The notes beneath the pieces are model-generated. The model ran no database searches and had not been told where the DNA came from. It saw only the letters and a list, made by a program, of their open reading frames with translations. A stretch of 18,106 nt of DNA from NCBI GenBank assembly GCA_934098555.1, contig CAKOOQ010000024.1, positions 1 through 18,106 of the forward strand, given 5' to 3'. Both the position numbers and the translations under genes were made by a program. How positions within the stretch are numbered: position 1 is the stretch's first letter; each line of letters begins with the position of its first letter. This document shows, one piece after another, positions 1 through 6,152 of this stretch. This stretch comes from an uncultured Bacilli bacterium. GTDB taxonomy: Bacteria; Bacillota_I; Bacilli_A; RF39; UBA660.

Positions 1-282
1 AAATTTATGAATGAAGTTAAAAAAGTAAATGAAGACCCAGAATTCTTTAGTTATATGACAAAAGAAGAAGATGAAGAAAAATGCCGGATGACTGAACTTA
101 AAGAGGCTTTAGATTCAGGAATTGATATTGGTAAATCTAAAGGAAAAGAAGAAGGTAAAAAAGAACGAAACATTGAAATTGCCAAAGATATGCTTGCTTC
201 TAACGAACGCATAGAAAAAATAATTCGTTTTTCAAAGCTATCCGAAGAAGAAATATTAAAGTTAAAAGCAGACATGTCGTAA
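1..282 (+). CDS. Rpn-family PD-(D/E)XK transposase/nuclease, C-terminal end (5' cut by window)
   Basis: The reading frame is open from base 1, so the gene begins upstream and only about the last 93 codons are present. What remains is very charged (many K/E), with a GKSKGKEEGKKE stretch followed by EIAKDMLASNERIEKI and a terminal LSEEEILKLK. That is the usual tail of Rpn-type 'recombination-promoting nuclease/putative transposase' proteins: a flexible charged linker, then a short helical 'IAK-ML ... I... LS-EEI-KL' motif. The catalytic PD-(D/E)XK domain would lie outside the window, so nuclease activity cannot be judged. An ATG at position 7 is internal to the motif context and is not needed as a start. 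A good terminator follows directly. A decayed copy of the same kind of tail lies about 230 bp downstream. Family call is from recalled sequence pattern, not a search. Confidence 0.7.
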   Translation, partial: KFMNEVKKVNEDPEFFSYMTKEEDEEKCRMTELKEALDSGIDIGKSKGKEEGKKERNIEIAKDMLASNERIEKIIRFSKLSEEEILKLKADMS

Positions 283-285
283 TCT

Positions 286-316
286 AAAATAGACTTTTGA
301 AAGAGTCTATTTTTTT
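286..316 (+). terminator. Rho-independent terminator after the Rpn gene
   Basis: A perfect 10-bp stem pairs AAAATAGACT (286-295) with AGTCTATTTT (304-313) around an 8-nt loop, and runs into a T tract to 316. It starts 3 nt after the TAA stop at 280-282. Confidence 0.85.
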
Positions 317-377
317 ATAAATACGCACTTCATGTATTATCAGGTTTATTAACTTTTATTTGCCAATCAAAGTAAAA

Positions 378-392
378 GTGTAAACTTTACAC
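378..392. repeat. 15-bp near-perfect palindrome
   Basis: GTGTAAA (378-384), one central C, then TTTACAC (386-392). It lies in the gene-poor stretch 317-512, in which I see no gene, no clear promoter and no other organised element. It could be an operator-like site or a chance AT-rich palindrome; no adjacent gene makes use of it. Confidence 0.35.
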
Positions 393-512
393 AAAGTTTA
401 ATTTTTTTATGCAACATTTATAGTCAGTATACTTTAACATGAAAAACTTACTCTGAAGACGTTTTATTTTACAATTAAATCTTTCGTTAAAAAGTGATAC
501 TAAACACTCTTA

Positions 513-704
513 ATGACGGACAAAACTAAAGATGAGGACAATGAAGATGACGGATACCTTAACTTAAAAACGCCAGTGAAGCTGGAAAAGAAGAAGGAAA
601 AATAGAAGAACGTTTTTCATATTGCCAAAGAACTTTTGAAACTCGGATTTAAACCTTAAGAAATTGCTATGGCAACAAGACTTACTAAAGATGACTTGAA
701 ATAA
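513..704 (+). pseudogene. Decayed 3' end of a second Rpn-family transposase
   Basis: The end of this segment reads HIAKELLKLGFKP, stop, EIAMATRLTKDDLK, stop. This is the typical C-terminal tail of Rpn/PD-(D/E)XK transposases, with an in-frame TAA at 657-659. Just upstream a different frame reads EAGKEEGKIEER (from 578), the charged linker that normally precedes that tail, while the frame of the final part hits TAG at 603-605. At least two frame changes and one nonsense codon therefore interrupt the gene. Further upstream, from an ATG at 513, a short acidic stretch (TKDEDNEDDG) resembles the corresponding TKEEDEEK stretch of the intact copy at 1-282. No catalytic domain remains. It is a relic, not a working gene, and it stops just before the hairpin shared with the minus-strand gene on its right. 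Confidence 0.65.
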
Positions 705-734
705 ATAATGAATTAAATAGTGAATAAGATTAAA

Positions 735-768
735 AGTCGTTTAAAATGCTAAACGACTCTTTCTTTTT
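735..768. terminator. Bidirectional terminator between convergent genes
   Basis: A 9-bp stem pairs AGTCGTTTA (735-743) with TAAACGACT (750-758) around a 6-nt loop. On the plus strand it is followed by a T-rich tail (759-768). On the minus strand it is followed by TTTTA. It serves the decayed Rpn tail on the left and the Panacea gene on the right, whose stop is at 767-769. Confidence 0.75.
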
Positions 769-1363
769 AATCCATTCTTATTATCTTGTTTAAACCATCT
801 TTAGAGGCTAAAATTCGGCTTCTAATTGGCTTTTTTTTTGCTACTTCACTATAAGTTTCAGTATCATCTTCGCAAGCCAAGAAGCCTGAACCACTTTTTT
901 TATACTTCTCATAAACAGACATAATTACTGGTCCTAATCTATAGGCATATATCATATCTTCAAACAACTTTTCATGATATTCACATAAATAATCGGCATA
1001 ACACATGTATACTAATTTTTGAAGTTTCAAATGTGAACAAGGAACTTTTGTCAAAATATATTTAGCAATATCAATTCCTTTTAAGGATAAATCTTTTGAT
1101 ATTAAATCGACAAACTCTTCCTTTGAAGATAATACTTTAACGTTTTTAAAAAATTGATTAAATTCTACCACTTTATCCCAACCCATTTCTTCTGTTTGAA
1201 TAAAATGTGTGGATATAGAAACATCTTTACCACATTTTTCGTAAATAAAATCAATGTCTTTTTGTATTACGTCCATTTGAAGTATATCTTTATCGTAGTA
1301 ATCTAGCGCTATTCTTTGACCAATAGAATAGGCACTTGCCATTACTATTAAATGCTTTATCAT
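767..1363 (-). CDS. Panacea-domain (DUF4065, SocA/PanA-like) antitoxin, C-terminally truncated
   Basis: The protein has 198 residues. The C-terminal half carries the Panacea signature: DIAKYIL, then LKLQKLVYMCYADYL, FEDMIYAYRLGPVIMSVYEKY, and SRILASKDGLNKI. Panacea domains act as antitoxins that neutralise diverse toxin domains, including toxic small alarmone synthetases, by direct contact; this is known for the family. The first 90 residues are a separate N-terminal region I do not recognise. The ATG at 1363 is chosen because GGAGGTG sits 6 nt upstream; a start at 1384 would leave that site inside the gene. The protein ends right after DGLNKIIRMD, where family members usually continue about 50 more residues to a conserved ELTHxxxxPW-like end, so it looks cut short at the hairpin. 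It lies 17 nt downstream of the restored stop of the synthetase pseudogene, as the second gene of one operon. Confidence 0.75.
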   Translation of the reverse strand: MIKHLIVMASAYSIGQRIALDYYDKDILQMDVIQKDIDFIYEKCGKDVSISTHFIQTEEMGWDKVVEFNQFFKNVKVLSSKEEFVDLISKDLSLKGIDIAKYILTKVPCSHLKLQKLVYMCYADYLCEYHEKLFEDMIYAYRLGPVIMSVYEKYKKSGSGFLACEDDTETYSEVAKKKPIRSRILASKDGLNKIIRMD

Positions 1364-1380
1364 AGCATTCACCTCCATTA

Positions 1381-1879
1381 TCATATATTCTCATTTTCCC
1401 ACTTTGTATCATCCTGTTTAATATAAAGCATGAGAAATTAAATTTGATTTTTCATGATTGCTGTCCCAAATTTGCAGTTCCCATTGAAATTTATAATTAT
1501 CATCATTTCCAAAATATATATGAACAGCATAATAATCTCCTCTTTTAGATTCAATACATTTCAATACCTTAAAATACTCATCAATATATTTTTTTATTTC
1601 ATCAAAATTAATAGCAAAATCAACTATTATTCTTAGTCCGAAAATGTCATTTAGATATTTTTTTAAAGGTATTCTTCCCTTTTCATGATTCATTTCATAA
1701 TTTTGTATCTTATATTGTATAGAATTGTATGCTTTTACACGCATATTAACATTACTTTTTAAATGTAAATCTTGAATAGAAGTTACTACATCCGAAATAT
1801 TATTATTAATAAAATTGTACTGTCTAAATAAACGTTTGGATGCTATTTATTATAACATTTTTTTAGGTTTAGCAAGCAT
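1381..1879 (-). pseudogene. RelA/SpoT-like small alarmone synthetase (toxSAS-type toxin), broken
   Basis: The longest intact piece (1418-1744) reads RVKAYNSIQYKI, then LNDIFGLRIIVDF, then YYAVHIYF, then FQWELQIWD. These match the nucleotide pyrophosphokinase fold of RelA/SpoT synthetases: the D and R of the DIxGLRI block, the His of the 'HIYF' strand and the E-x-Q of the last strand. Homologous-looking sequence continues upstream without a start (IASKRLFRQYNF ... DLHLKSNVN) to two consecutive in-frame TAA codons at 1847-1852. Beyond them an ATG at 1879 lies in the same frame. At the 3' end the frame stops at TAA 1418-1420. Removing one base (A1420 on the plus strand) restores HALYKQDDTKWENENI and a TGA at 1381-1383, placed 17 nt before the Panacea start. 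The gene is thus broken at both ends. Family members make (p)ppGpp-type alarmones or pyrophosphorylate tRNA; this copy probably does neither. Confidence 0.75.
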
Positions 1880-1928
1880 TGTACCAAATAATCTTCAGCA
1901 TAGATGTAAGTTAATATTATTTAAACAA

Positions 1929-1957
1929 AGTATATCATCATAAAATTCAAAGTTCAA
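1929..1957 (-). promoter_or_regulatory. Sigma-A-type promoter of the synthetase-Panacea operon
   Basis: Read on the minus strand: TTGAAC (1957-1952), a 17-bp spacer, then TATACT (1934-1929). The ATG at 1879 is about 50 nt further downstream. The promoter looks intact although the first gene is broken. Confidence 0.6.
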
Positions 1958-1971
1958 TTACATTTTAAATA

Positions 1972-2000
1972 AAAAAAAATAGACCTTTCCTTCTATTTTT
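1972..2000 (-). terminator. Terminator of the cyclophilin gene
   Basis: On the minus strand AAAAATAGA (2000-1992) pairs with TCTATTTTT (1983-1975) around an 8-nt loop, followed by a T run. The 5' arm includes the TAG stop codon of the cyclophilin gene (1993-1995). Confidence 0.8.
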
Positions 2001-2634
2001 TCTCTACATTAACAAAACGAACCGTCTTCATTTTTTGCGTTTTTAAAGGCTTGTCGTTACTATCGGTTTGAACTTTAGAAATTCTTTCGACAACATCTAA
2101 ACCAGCAATCGTTTTTCCAAAAGCGGCGTAACTACCATCTAGGCTAGAAACGGACTCATTAGTATCTGAACAAATGAAAAATTGACTTGAAGCAGAATCC
2201 ATGGCACTACTTCTTGCCATGGAAACAACACCTTTTTCATGTTTCAAATCATTTTGAACACCATTTTTAGAAAATTCGCCTTTAATAGTTGTATCACTGC
2301 CCCCTGTTCCATTACCTAAAGGGTCGCCCGTTTGAATCATAAATCCTTCAATAACACGGTGAAAAGTTAAGCCATCATAGAACTTATCTTTGACAAGATT
2401 TTGAAAATTTTCTACCGTGATAGGAGCGATGTCAGGATAAAGTTCTAATAAAATCACTTCATCTTTACCCGTTACAATCTTAACATAATTCGTCACTTCT
2501 TCCGTTTCTTCGTAAGAATAGCCATCTAGAGTTCCGTTTTTCAAATCCTTTTTTTCACATCCAGCCGTCATAAAAACAAAAACAGCAATAATTAATAATA
2601 CCAAACAAATACGACTACGATTTACTTTTTCCAT
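1993..2634 (-). CDS. Cyclophilin-type peptidyl-prolyl isomerase, membrane lipoprotein
   Basis: The 213-residue protein begins with a basic n-region, a hydrophobic stretch (LVLLIIAVFVF) and a lipobox MTAGC with Cys26, so it should be lipidated and anchored outside the membrane. The rest is a cyclophilin domain that catalyses cis-trans isomerisation of X-Pro bonds: TVENFQNLV, then FYDGLTFHRVIEGFMIQTGDP with the catalytic Arg93, SSQFFI around residue 150, and LDGSYAAFGKTIAGLDVV. In the last motif the position that is Trp or His in many cyclophilins is Tyr/Ala, which is common in bacterial secreted forms. The ATG at 2634 is chosen because AAGGAAAGTG lies just upstream and because a possible earlier TTG start (2670) falls inside the promoter. 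It is a single-gene unit with its own promoter and terminator, probably assisting folding of exported proteins. Confidence 0.9.
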   Translation of the reverse strand: MEKVNRSRICLVLLIIAVFVFMTAGCEKKDLKNGTLDGYSYEETEEVTNYVKIVTGKDEVILLELYPDIAPITVENFQNLVKDKFYDGLTFHRVIEGFMIQTGDPLGNGTGGSDTTIKGEFSKNGVQNDLKHEKGVVSMARSSAMDSASSQFFICSDTNESVSSLDGSYAAFGKTIAGLDVVERISKVQTDSNDKPLKTQKMKTVRFVNVEKK

Positions 2635-2660
2635 CTTTTCACTTTCCTTCAACTTTTTCC

Positions 2661-2689
2661 ATTCTATCAAAAAGAACTTAACTTTTCAA
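2661..2689 (-). promoter_or_regulatory. Promoter of the cyclophilin gene
   Basis: Minus strand: TTGAAA (2689-2684), 17-bp spacer, TAGAAT (2666-2661). Transcription should begin around 2653, which rules out the TTG at 2670 as a start and supports the ATG at 2634. Confidence 0.7.
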
Positions 2690-2730
2690 TTAAAAACGAT
2701 TCATACGACTTTAATTGCCAAAAATATCCA

Positions 2731-2759
2731 TTGTAATCGTTTTGTTAAAATTTTAGAAT
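2731..2759 (+). promoter_or_regulatory. Promoter of the YolD-like gene
   Basis: Plus strand: TTGTAA (2731-2736), 17-bp spacer, TAGAAT (2754-2759). The start codon is 30 nt downstream. It is divergent from the cyclophilin promoter about 40 bp away. Confidence 0.65.
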
Positions 2760-2788
2760 ACAAACAAGTGTTTAGTTAGGAGGTCATC

Positions 2789-3094
2789 ATGTCTAAATTA
2801 GAAGAAACAAAGTGGCACGCCTTTGAATCCCTTTGTAAAAACAATGATTGTTTAAAAACGTTAAATCACCAGAGAAGTTACCTGGAAAAACCTATTTTAA
2901 GTGAAGATGCAAAAGAAGACATTGAAAATAAAATTTTAGATTTTTTTTACAGTGGAGAAAAATTAACGCTTATCTTTTATAAAGCCGGTCATTTTTATCA
3001 AAAAAAAGGCACCATTACTAAATTGGCACCTCCTAAAATTATTTTTAAAGACCAAACTTTTTTATATTTTAATCAAATTATGAAGATTTTTTAA
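2789..3094 (+). CDS. YolD-like family protein
   Basis: A 101-residue soluble protein with a strong ribosome site (TTAGGAGGTCATC directly before the ATG). The pattern fits YolD-like proteins: a short N-terminal region with ESL ... L (here FESLCKNN), then LSEDAKEDIENKILDFFYSGEKLTLIFYKAGHFYQKKGTITKL and a final strand ending in FNQIMKIF. That is the helix followed by the small beta-barrel-like 'LxIxYYxDGxxxxxxGxIxxI ... I' fold. In Bacillus, yolD often sits next to a UvrX/YqjW Y-family polymerase. No polymerase and no LexA-type box is seen here, so this is an orphan copy and its role is unknown. Its last 17 bases overlap the 3' end of the convergent membrane protein gene, and no terminator separates the two. 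Confidence 0.6.
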   Translation: MSKLEETKWHAFESLCKNNDCLKTLNHQRSYLEKPILSEDAKEDIENKILDFFYSGEKLTLIFYKAGHFYQKKGTITKLAPPKIIFKDQTFLYFNQIMKIF

Positions 3095-4058
3095 TGATTT
3101 TTTTATATTTCGTTTCATTTTCTTTATTAAATCCAACCAAGGCTTGAGGACAATTTTTTACGATTGTTTTGAAAATTTCTTCATAAGAATCTTTATTTTT
3201 CTTGCCTATCGCCGCCATGTAGGCAACGGATAAAGACTTACCATTTTGCCTTTTTAAAATAATACTCCGCGCGGTTTTAACGCCTTTTTGCCGAATTTCA
3301 TAACTATAAAGCCAAACAATATCTTGATAAGGAATGACTTTGATACTATGCGTTAAATCAATAATATTTTTATTTGTTAAATATAAATGTGCACTTTCAT
3401 AATATAAAGAAGATTTATCATTCATCTCCTCATCCAATTTTTTTATTTCTTCTTTAGAATATTTTTTTAAACTTTTTAAATAATTATGTTTTCCAAAGAA
3501 AGAAGTGATAAGACAAATAAAAGATAGTATTAGAAAGATAACTTCGAAGGTTAAAACCGTCCCCATCATCGTGGTTTTTTCGCCTGTCAAATCAAGATAA
3601 ACAGGATAAAAACCATCGGTAAAATTATCTACAGATAAATCAGCTTCTTTTAAAGTGTCCATGGCATAGGAGGCAATATCTTTAGGAACCGAAGCCGTGA
3701 TGCCATGAACCACTTTTGTATTTTCTAGAGAAATACCATCAAAGGAAGCTAAATCATTTTCGTTCATTTTAATGATGGCAAGTAAATTTTGTTCTCTATC
3801 TCTTGTCGCGTACACCATATAAAAAGCACTATTTTCATTTTCATAATAAGCAAAGTTAATCGGTGTTGTAAAGATTTCTAAAGAAGCCTTAACACCTGCC
3901 TTTGTTTTCTCGGTGAAAACTTCTTCTTTTTCATCGTCCATCAAAAAATTCGATAATAAAATTAAAATAGCAAAGAAAAGAACAAAAGCCAAACTCAGCC
4001 AAACATTTCTTTTTTTCTTTTTTAACTCTTTTTTTATATTTTCATTTGTAAAATTCAT
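3078..4058 (-). CDS. Two-TM membrane protein of unknown function, third gene of the LemA/TPM operon (possibly DUF6709-like)
   Basis: The protein has 326 residues. A Lys-rich N-terminus (KKELKKKKR) precedes TM1 at about 19-40. An extracytoplasmic domain of about 120 residues follows, then TM2 at about 165-190, then a cytoplasmic part beginning with a charged helix (KKYSKEEIKKLDEEM). That part continues with a beta-rich stretch, LYLTNKNIIDLTHSIKVIPYQDIVWLYSYE, that looks like a PH-like fold. I do not recognise a catalytic motif. The layout resembles membrane proteins annotated as DUF6709 in gut Bacillota, but this is recollection only. It starts 14 nt after the TPM gene, with AGAAAGGAAATGG before the ATG, so it is the last gene of the LemA-TPM operon and probably works with them at the membrane. 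Its 3' end overlaps the convergent YolD-like gene. Confidence 0.6.
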   Translation of the reverse strand: MNFTNENIKKELKKKKRNVWLSLAFVLFFAILILLSNFLMDDEKEEVFTEKTKAGVKASLEIFTTPINFAYYENENSAFYMVYATRDREQNLLAIIKMNENDLASFDGISLENTKVVHGITASVPKDIASYAMDTLKEADLSVDNFTDGFYPVYLDLTGEKTTMMGTVLTFEVIFLILSFICLITSFFGKHNYLKSLKKYSKEEIKKLDEEMNDKSSLYYESAHLYLTNKNIIDLTHSIKVIPYQDIVWLYSYEIRQKGVKTARSIILKRQNGKSLSVAYMAAIGKKNKDSYEEIFKTIVKNCPQALVGFNKENETKYKKIIKKSS

Positions 4059-4072
4059 TTTCCATTTCCTTT

Positions 4073-4783
4073 CTAAAAACCTCTTGATGCTCCTCCTCCA
4101 CCAGAAGAACCGCCGCCGCCAGTAAAACGAAATCCCGAAGAACCCCCTTTGTAATTACCTCCTCCCGTAAACCACCAAAAACCTCTTAAATGAAAGAGAA
4201 GATATAAAATAACGAAAAACATAAGAAGACTTAAAACCATATCAGAAAAACTTACTTCACTTTCTTTAGAAACTTCTTGTCCTTCCAAAGTAACATCATA
4301 CTTTTTACATAAAATTTCGAGTACTTTATTGTAACCATTTTTGATACCTTCATCGTAATTATCTTCTTTTAGATAGCTTATCATGTAATTATCTAAAATA
4401 CGGCCAGCCATGCCATCAGGAATATCTCCTTCTAAGCCATAACCCACTTCAAGTCTCACTTTTCTTTCCTCTTTACTCACTAAAATAAGAAGCCCATTAT
4501 TAGAAGTTTTATCCCCGATACCAAAATGCCGAAATAGATGGTTCGCATAATTATCTATGTCACTTCCCTCTAAATCATTTACGGTGACAACCACCACCTG
4601 TGCCGTTGTTTTTTCCTCTAAGGAAGAAGACATCTTAATAATATAGTTTTCTGTTTCTTCACTTAAGACATTGGCATAATCATTCACATAAAAGGCACTC
4701 GTTGGATTTACAAGAGCAAACACATTTAAGGGCAAGATAACGAAAAAAAGAAGCCAAGCTCCTTTTTTAATCGAAGCTAACAT
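4073..4783 (-). CDS. TPM-domain (YgcG-like) secreted/membrane protein
   Basis: The protein has 236 residues from the ATG at 4783. That start is chosen because AAAGGATG lies 8 nt upstream and because it gives a clean signal peptide (IKKGAWLLFFVILPLNVFA). The TPM domain (TLP18.3/Psb32/MOLO-1 type) covers about residues 32-154: VNDYANVLSEET, then TTAQVVVVTVNDLEG, NNGLLILVS, VRLEVGYGLEGDIPDGMAGRIL and YDEGIKNGYNKV. A single TM follows (about 182-199). The end is Gly-rich with the family's terminal GGGGSSGGGGASRGF. The TPM fold is extracytoplasmic; bacterial members are linked to envelope stress or acid-phosphatase-like roles, but no activity is certain. It overlaps the LemA gene by 17 bp, so the two are translationally coupled, a pairing seen in many bacteria. 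Confidence 0.88.
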   Translation of the reverse strand: MLASIKKGAWLLFFVILPLNVFALVNPTSAFYVNDYANVLSEETENYIIKMSSSLEEKTTAQVVVVTVNDLEGSDIDNYANHLFRHFGIGDKTSNNGLLILVSKEERKVRLEVGYGLEGDIPDGMAGRILDNYMISYLKEDNYDEGIKNGYNKVLEILCKKYDVTLEGQEVSKESEVSFSDMVLSLLMFFVILYLLFHLRGFWWFTGGGNYKGGSSGFRFTGGGGSSGGGGASRGF

Positions 4784-5333
4784 TTGGAACATCCTTTTTT
4801 TGTTCATCGGCTTCAAAATACTTCTCTTCATTAAATCTAAATAAGCCGGCTAAAAGGTTGTTAGGAAACTTTTTAATAAGCAAATTATATTCTTGAACAC
4901 TGTTGTTGTAATCTCTTCTTGCCACAGCAATTCTGTTTTCAGTACCAGATAATTCATCAGCCAATTGCGTAAAATTAGCACTTGATTTTAAATCAGGATA
5001 ATTTTCGACGACAACAAGTAGAGCATTTAAGCTACTGGTAAGTTCATCATTTGCTTTGGCTTTATCATCGATGTTACTTGCATTCACTAAGTTTTCTCTT
5101 GCTTTCGTGATTTTATCAATGACTTCATTTTCATGAGAAGTATATCCTTTGACGGTACTTACTAAATTAGGAATTAAGTCCGCTCTTCTTTCTAACATAA
5201 CATCTAAATTGCTATAAGACGTTGTTACATTTTCTTTTCCTGTGACCATCTTATTGTAAGAGCCAATTAAAATACTCCCCAGTAAGACAATAACAACCCC
5301 AATAACAATAAGCACAATAGAACCTTTTTTCAT
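4767..5333 (-). CDS. lemA: LemA family protein
   Basis: The 188-residue protein is of standard LemA length. One N-terminal TM (about 4-26, GSIVLIVIGVVIVLLGSIL) is followed by an all-helical domain with the family's signature words: SYNKMV, SNLDVMLERRADLIPNLVSTVKGY, HENEVIDKITKAR, LNALLVVVENYPDLKSSANF, LADELSGTENRIAVARRDYN and YNLLIKKFPNNLLAGLF. The C-terminal tail ends in KYFEADEQKKDVPNVSFD, also typical. LemA sits in the membrane with the helical bundle on one side; its function is poorly defined. The ribosome site is GGAAGGTGG just before the ATG. It is the first gene of the three-gene operon. A TATGAT about 25-30 nt upstream of the start could be its -10, but I find no convincing -35. Confidence 0.93.
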   Translation of the reverse strand: MKKGSIVLIVIGVVIVLLGSILIGSYNKMVTGKENVTTSYSNLDVMLERRADLIPNLVSTVKGYTSHENEVIDKITKARENLVNASNIDDKAKANDELTSSLNALLVVVENYPDLKSSANFTQLADELSGTENRIAVARRDYNNSVQEYNLLIKKFPNNLLAGLFRFNEEKYFEADEQKKDVPNVSFD

Positions 5334-5373
5334 TTTCCACCTTCCTTGCCATAATCATATCACATAAAGGTTT

Positions 5374-5405
5374 AAAAAAATACCAAGATTTTTACTTCTT
5401 GATAT
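5374..5405 (-). terminator. Terminator of the RDD gene
   Basis: On the minus strand ATATCAAGA (5405-5397) pairs with TCTTGGTAT (5388-5380) with one G-U pair and an 8-nt loop holding the RDD stop codon. A run of seven T follows. It separates the RDD gene from the LemA operon. Confidence 0.75.
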
Positions 5406-6096
5406 CTTTTTTTATTTCTTTTGCTTCTAAATCTAAGATATGTTCTTCTTTGGCTCTTTTTCTTTCTAAAGTTGTCGTATTATCTAAAACAACTTTGGTA
5501 TTAGCCACATAATCATGTAAGCCTCGACCATCCCTTCGAACAATCACCATAAATATAATCGTATATGTAATAATACTACCAACTAAATTTATGTTTTGAT
5601 AAACATTATAATAGTTTTCACTTGTCATAAAGTGAATAACGCATTGTAAAGCCACTGAAATCAAAATATTATTAAGAACAATGCTTCTCAAAAGGAAGTT
5701 AACAATGGTTAAAGGTTCTTTATTATTACTAACCACTCTTATTTGAAAAAGTTTCTTACCAATCGTTTGCCCTTTAGCAAAATACTGTAAAACGGCAAAA
5801 TAAAGTAAAACGACAACAATATCAATAATGACATAATTTGTTTCCAGACGGTGAATCTCATAAGCAATAGGTTTAAAAGCCGTTTCGTAATCTTCCGCGC
5901 TAATTTCATTGTTTGTAAATTGTTGTTGTAAATTTAAAAGTTCATTATATTTTTCAGTATAAGCATTATGATTTGGATTTAAAAAAGAAATAAACGATAG
6001 TAAATAAACAACGAGTGAAACAATTAAGATATCCAAAACATAGGCTCCAACTCTTTTAAAGAATGTTCCATTTAATAAACGGTCTGTTGTTTGCAT
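5392..6096 (-). CDS. RDD-family membrane protein
   Basis: The 234-residue protein has the three RDD landmarks. FFKRVGAYVLDILIV near the start has Arg15 and Asp22 in TM1. GQTIGKKLFQIRVV is at 109-122. RRDGRGLHDYVANTKVV is at about 187-203. Hydrophobic segments at about 17-40, 88-106, 133-157 and 170-186 place it in the membrane. A hydrophilic loop (about 41-85) lies between TM1 and TM2, and a charged tail (ERKRAKEEHILDLEAKEIKK) lies in the cytoplasm. Some RDD proteins have been proposed to be ion exchangers, but most have no known function. GGAGGG 7 nt before the ATG supports the start. It has its own promoter inside the end of the DUF1294 gene and its own terminator. Confidence 0.88.
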   Translation of the reverse strand: MQTTDRLLNGTFFKRVGAYVLDILIVSLVVYLLSFISFLNPNHNAYTEKYNELLNLQQQFTNNEISAEDYETAFKPIAYEIHRLETNYVIIDIVVVLLYFAVLQYFAKGQTIGKKLFQIRVVSNNKEPLTIVNFLLRSIVLNNILISVALQCVIHFMTSENYYNVYQNINLVGSIITYTIIFMVIVRRDGRGLHDYVANTKVVLDNTTTLERKRAKEEHILDLEAKEIKKDIKK

Positions 6097-6123
6097 ATTT
6101 TATCCCTCCATAGCAACAAAAAA

Positions 6124-6152
6124 ATTATATCATGAGAAAGATAAAATTGCAA
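6124..6152 (-). promoter_or_regulatory. Promoter of the RDD gene
   Basis: Minus strand: TTGCAA (6152-6147), 17-bp spacer, TATAAT (6129-6124). The -35 box is within the last codons of the DUF1294 gene. Confidence 0.7.

Noticed and set aside
51..275. Minus-strand open frame opposite the Rpn tail
   Set aside because: Ser/Phe-rich reverse image of a Lys/Glu-rich coding strand; no ribosome site and no family resemblance.
1454..1636. Plus-strand open frame inside the alarmone synthetase relic
   Set aside because: Low-complexity Ile/Asn/Phe sequence, antisense to recognisable RelA/SpoT motifs.
2635..2670. Longer cyclophilin start at TTG 2670
   Set aside because: The codon lies inside the promoter (between -35 and -10), so it would not be transcribed; the ATG at 2634 has the ribosome site.
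4784..4831. Longer TPM protein start at 4831
   Set aside because: Would overlap lemA by 65 bp, puts charged residues before the signal peptide and includes the AAAGGATG ribosome site within the gene.
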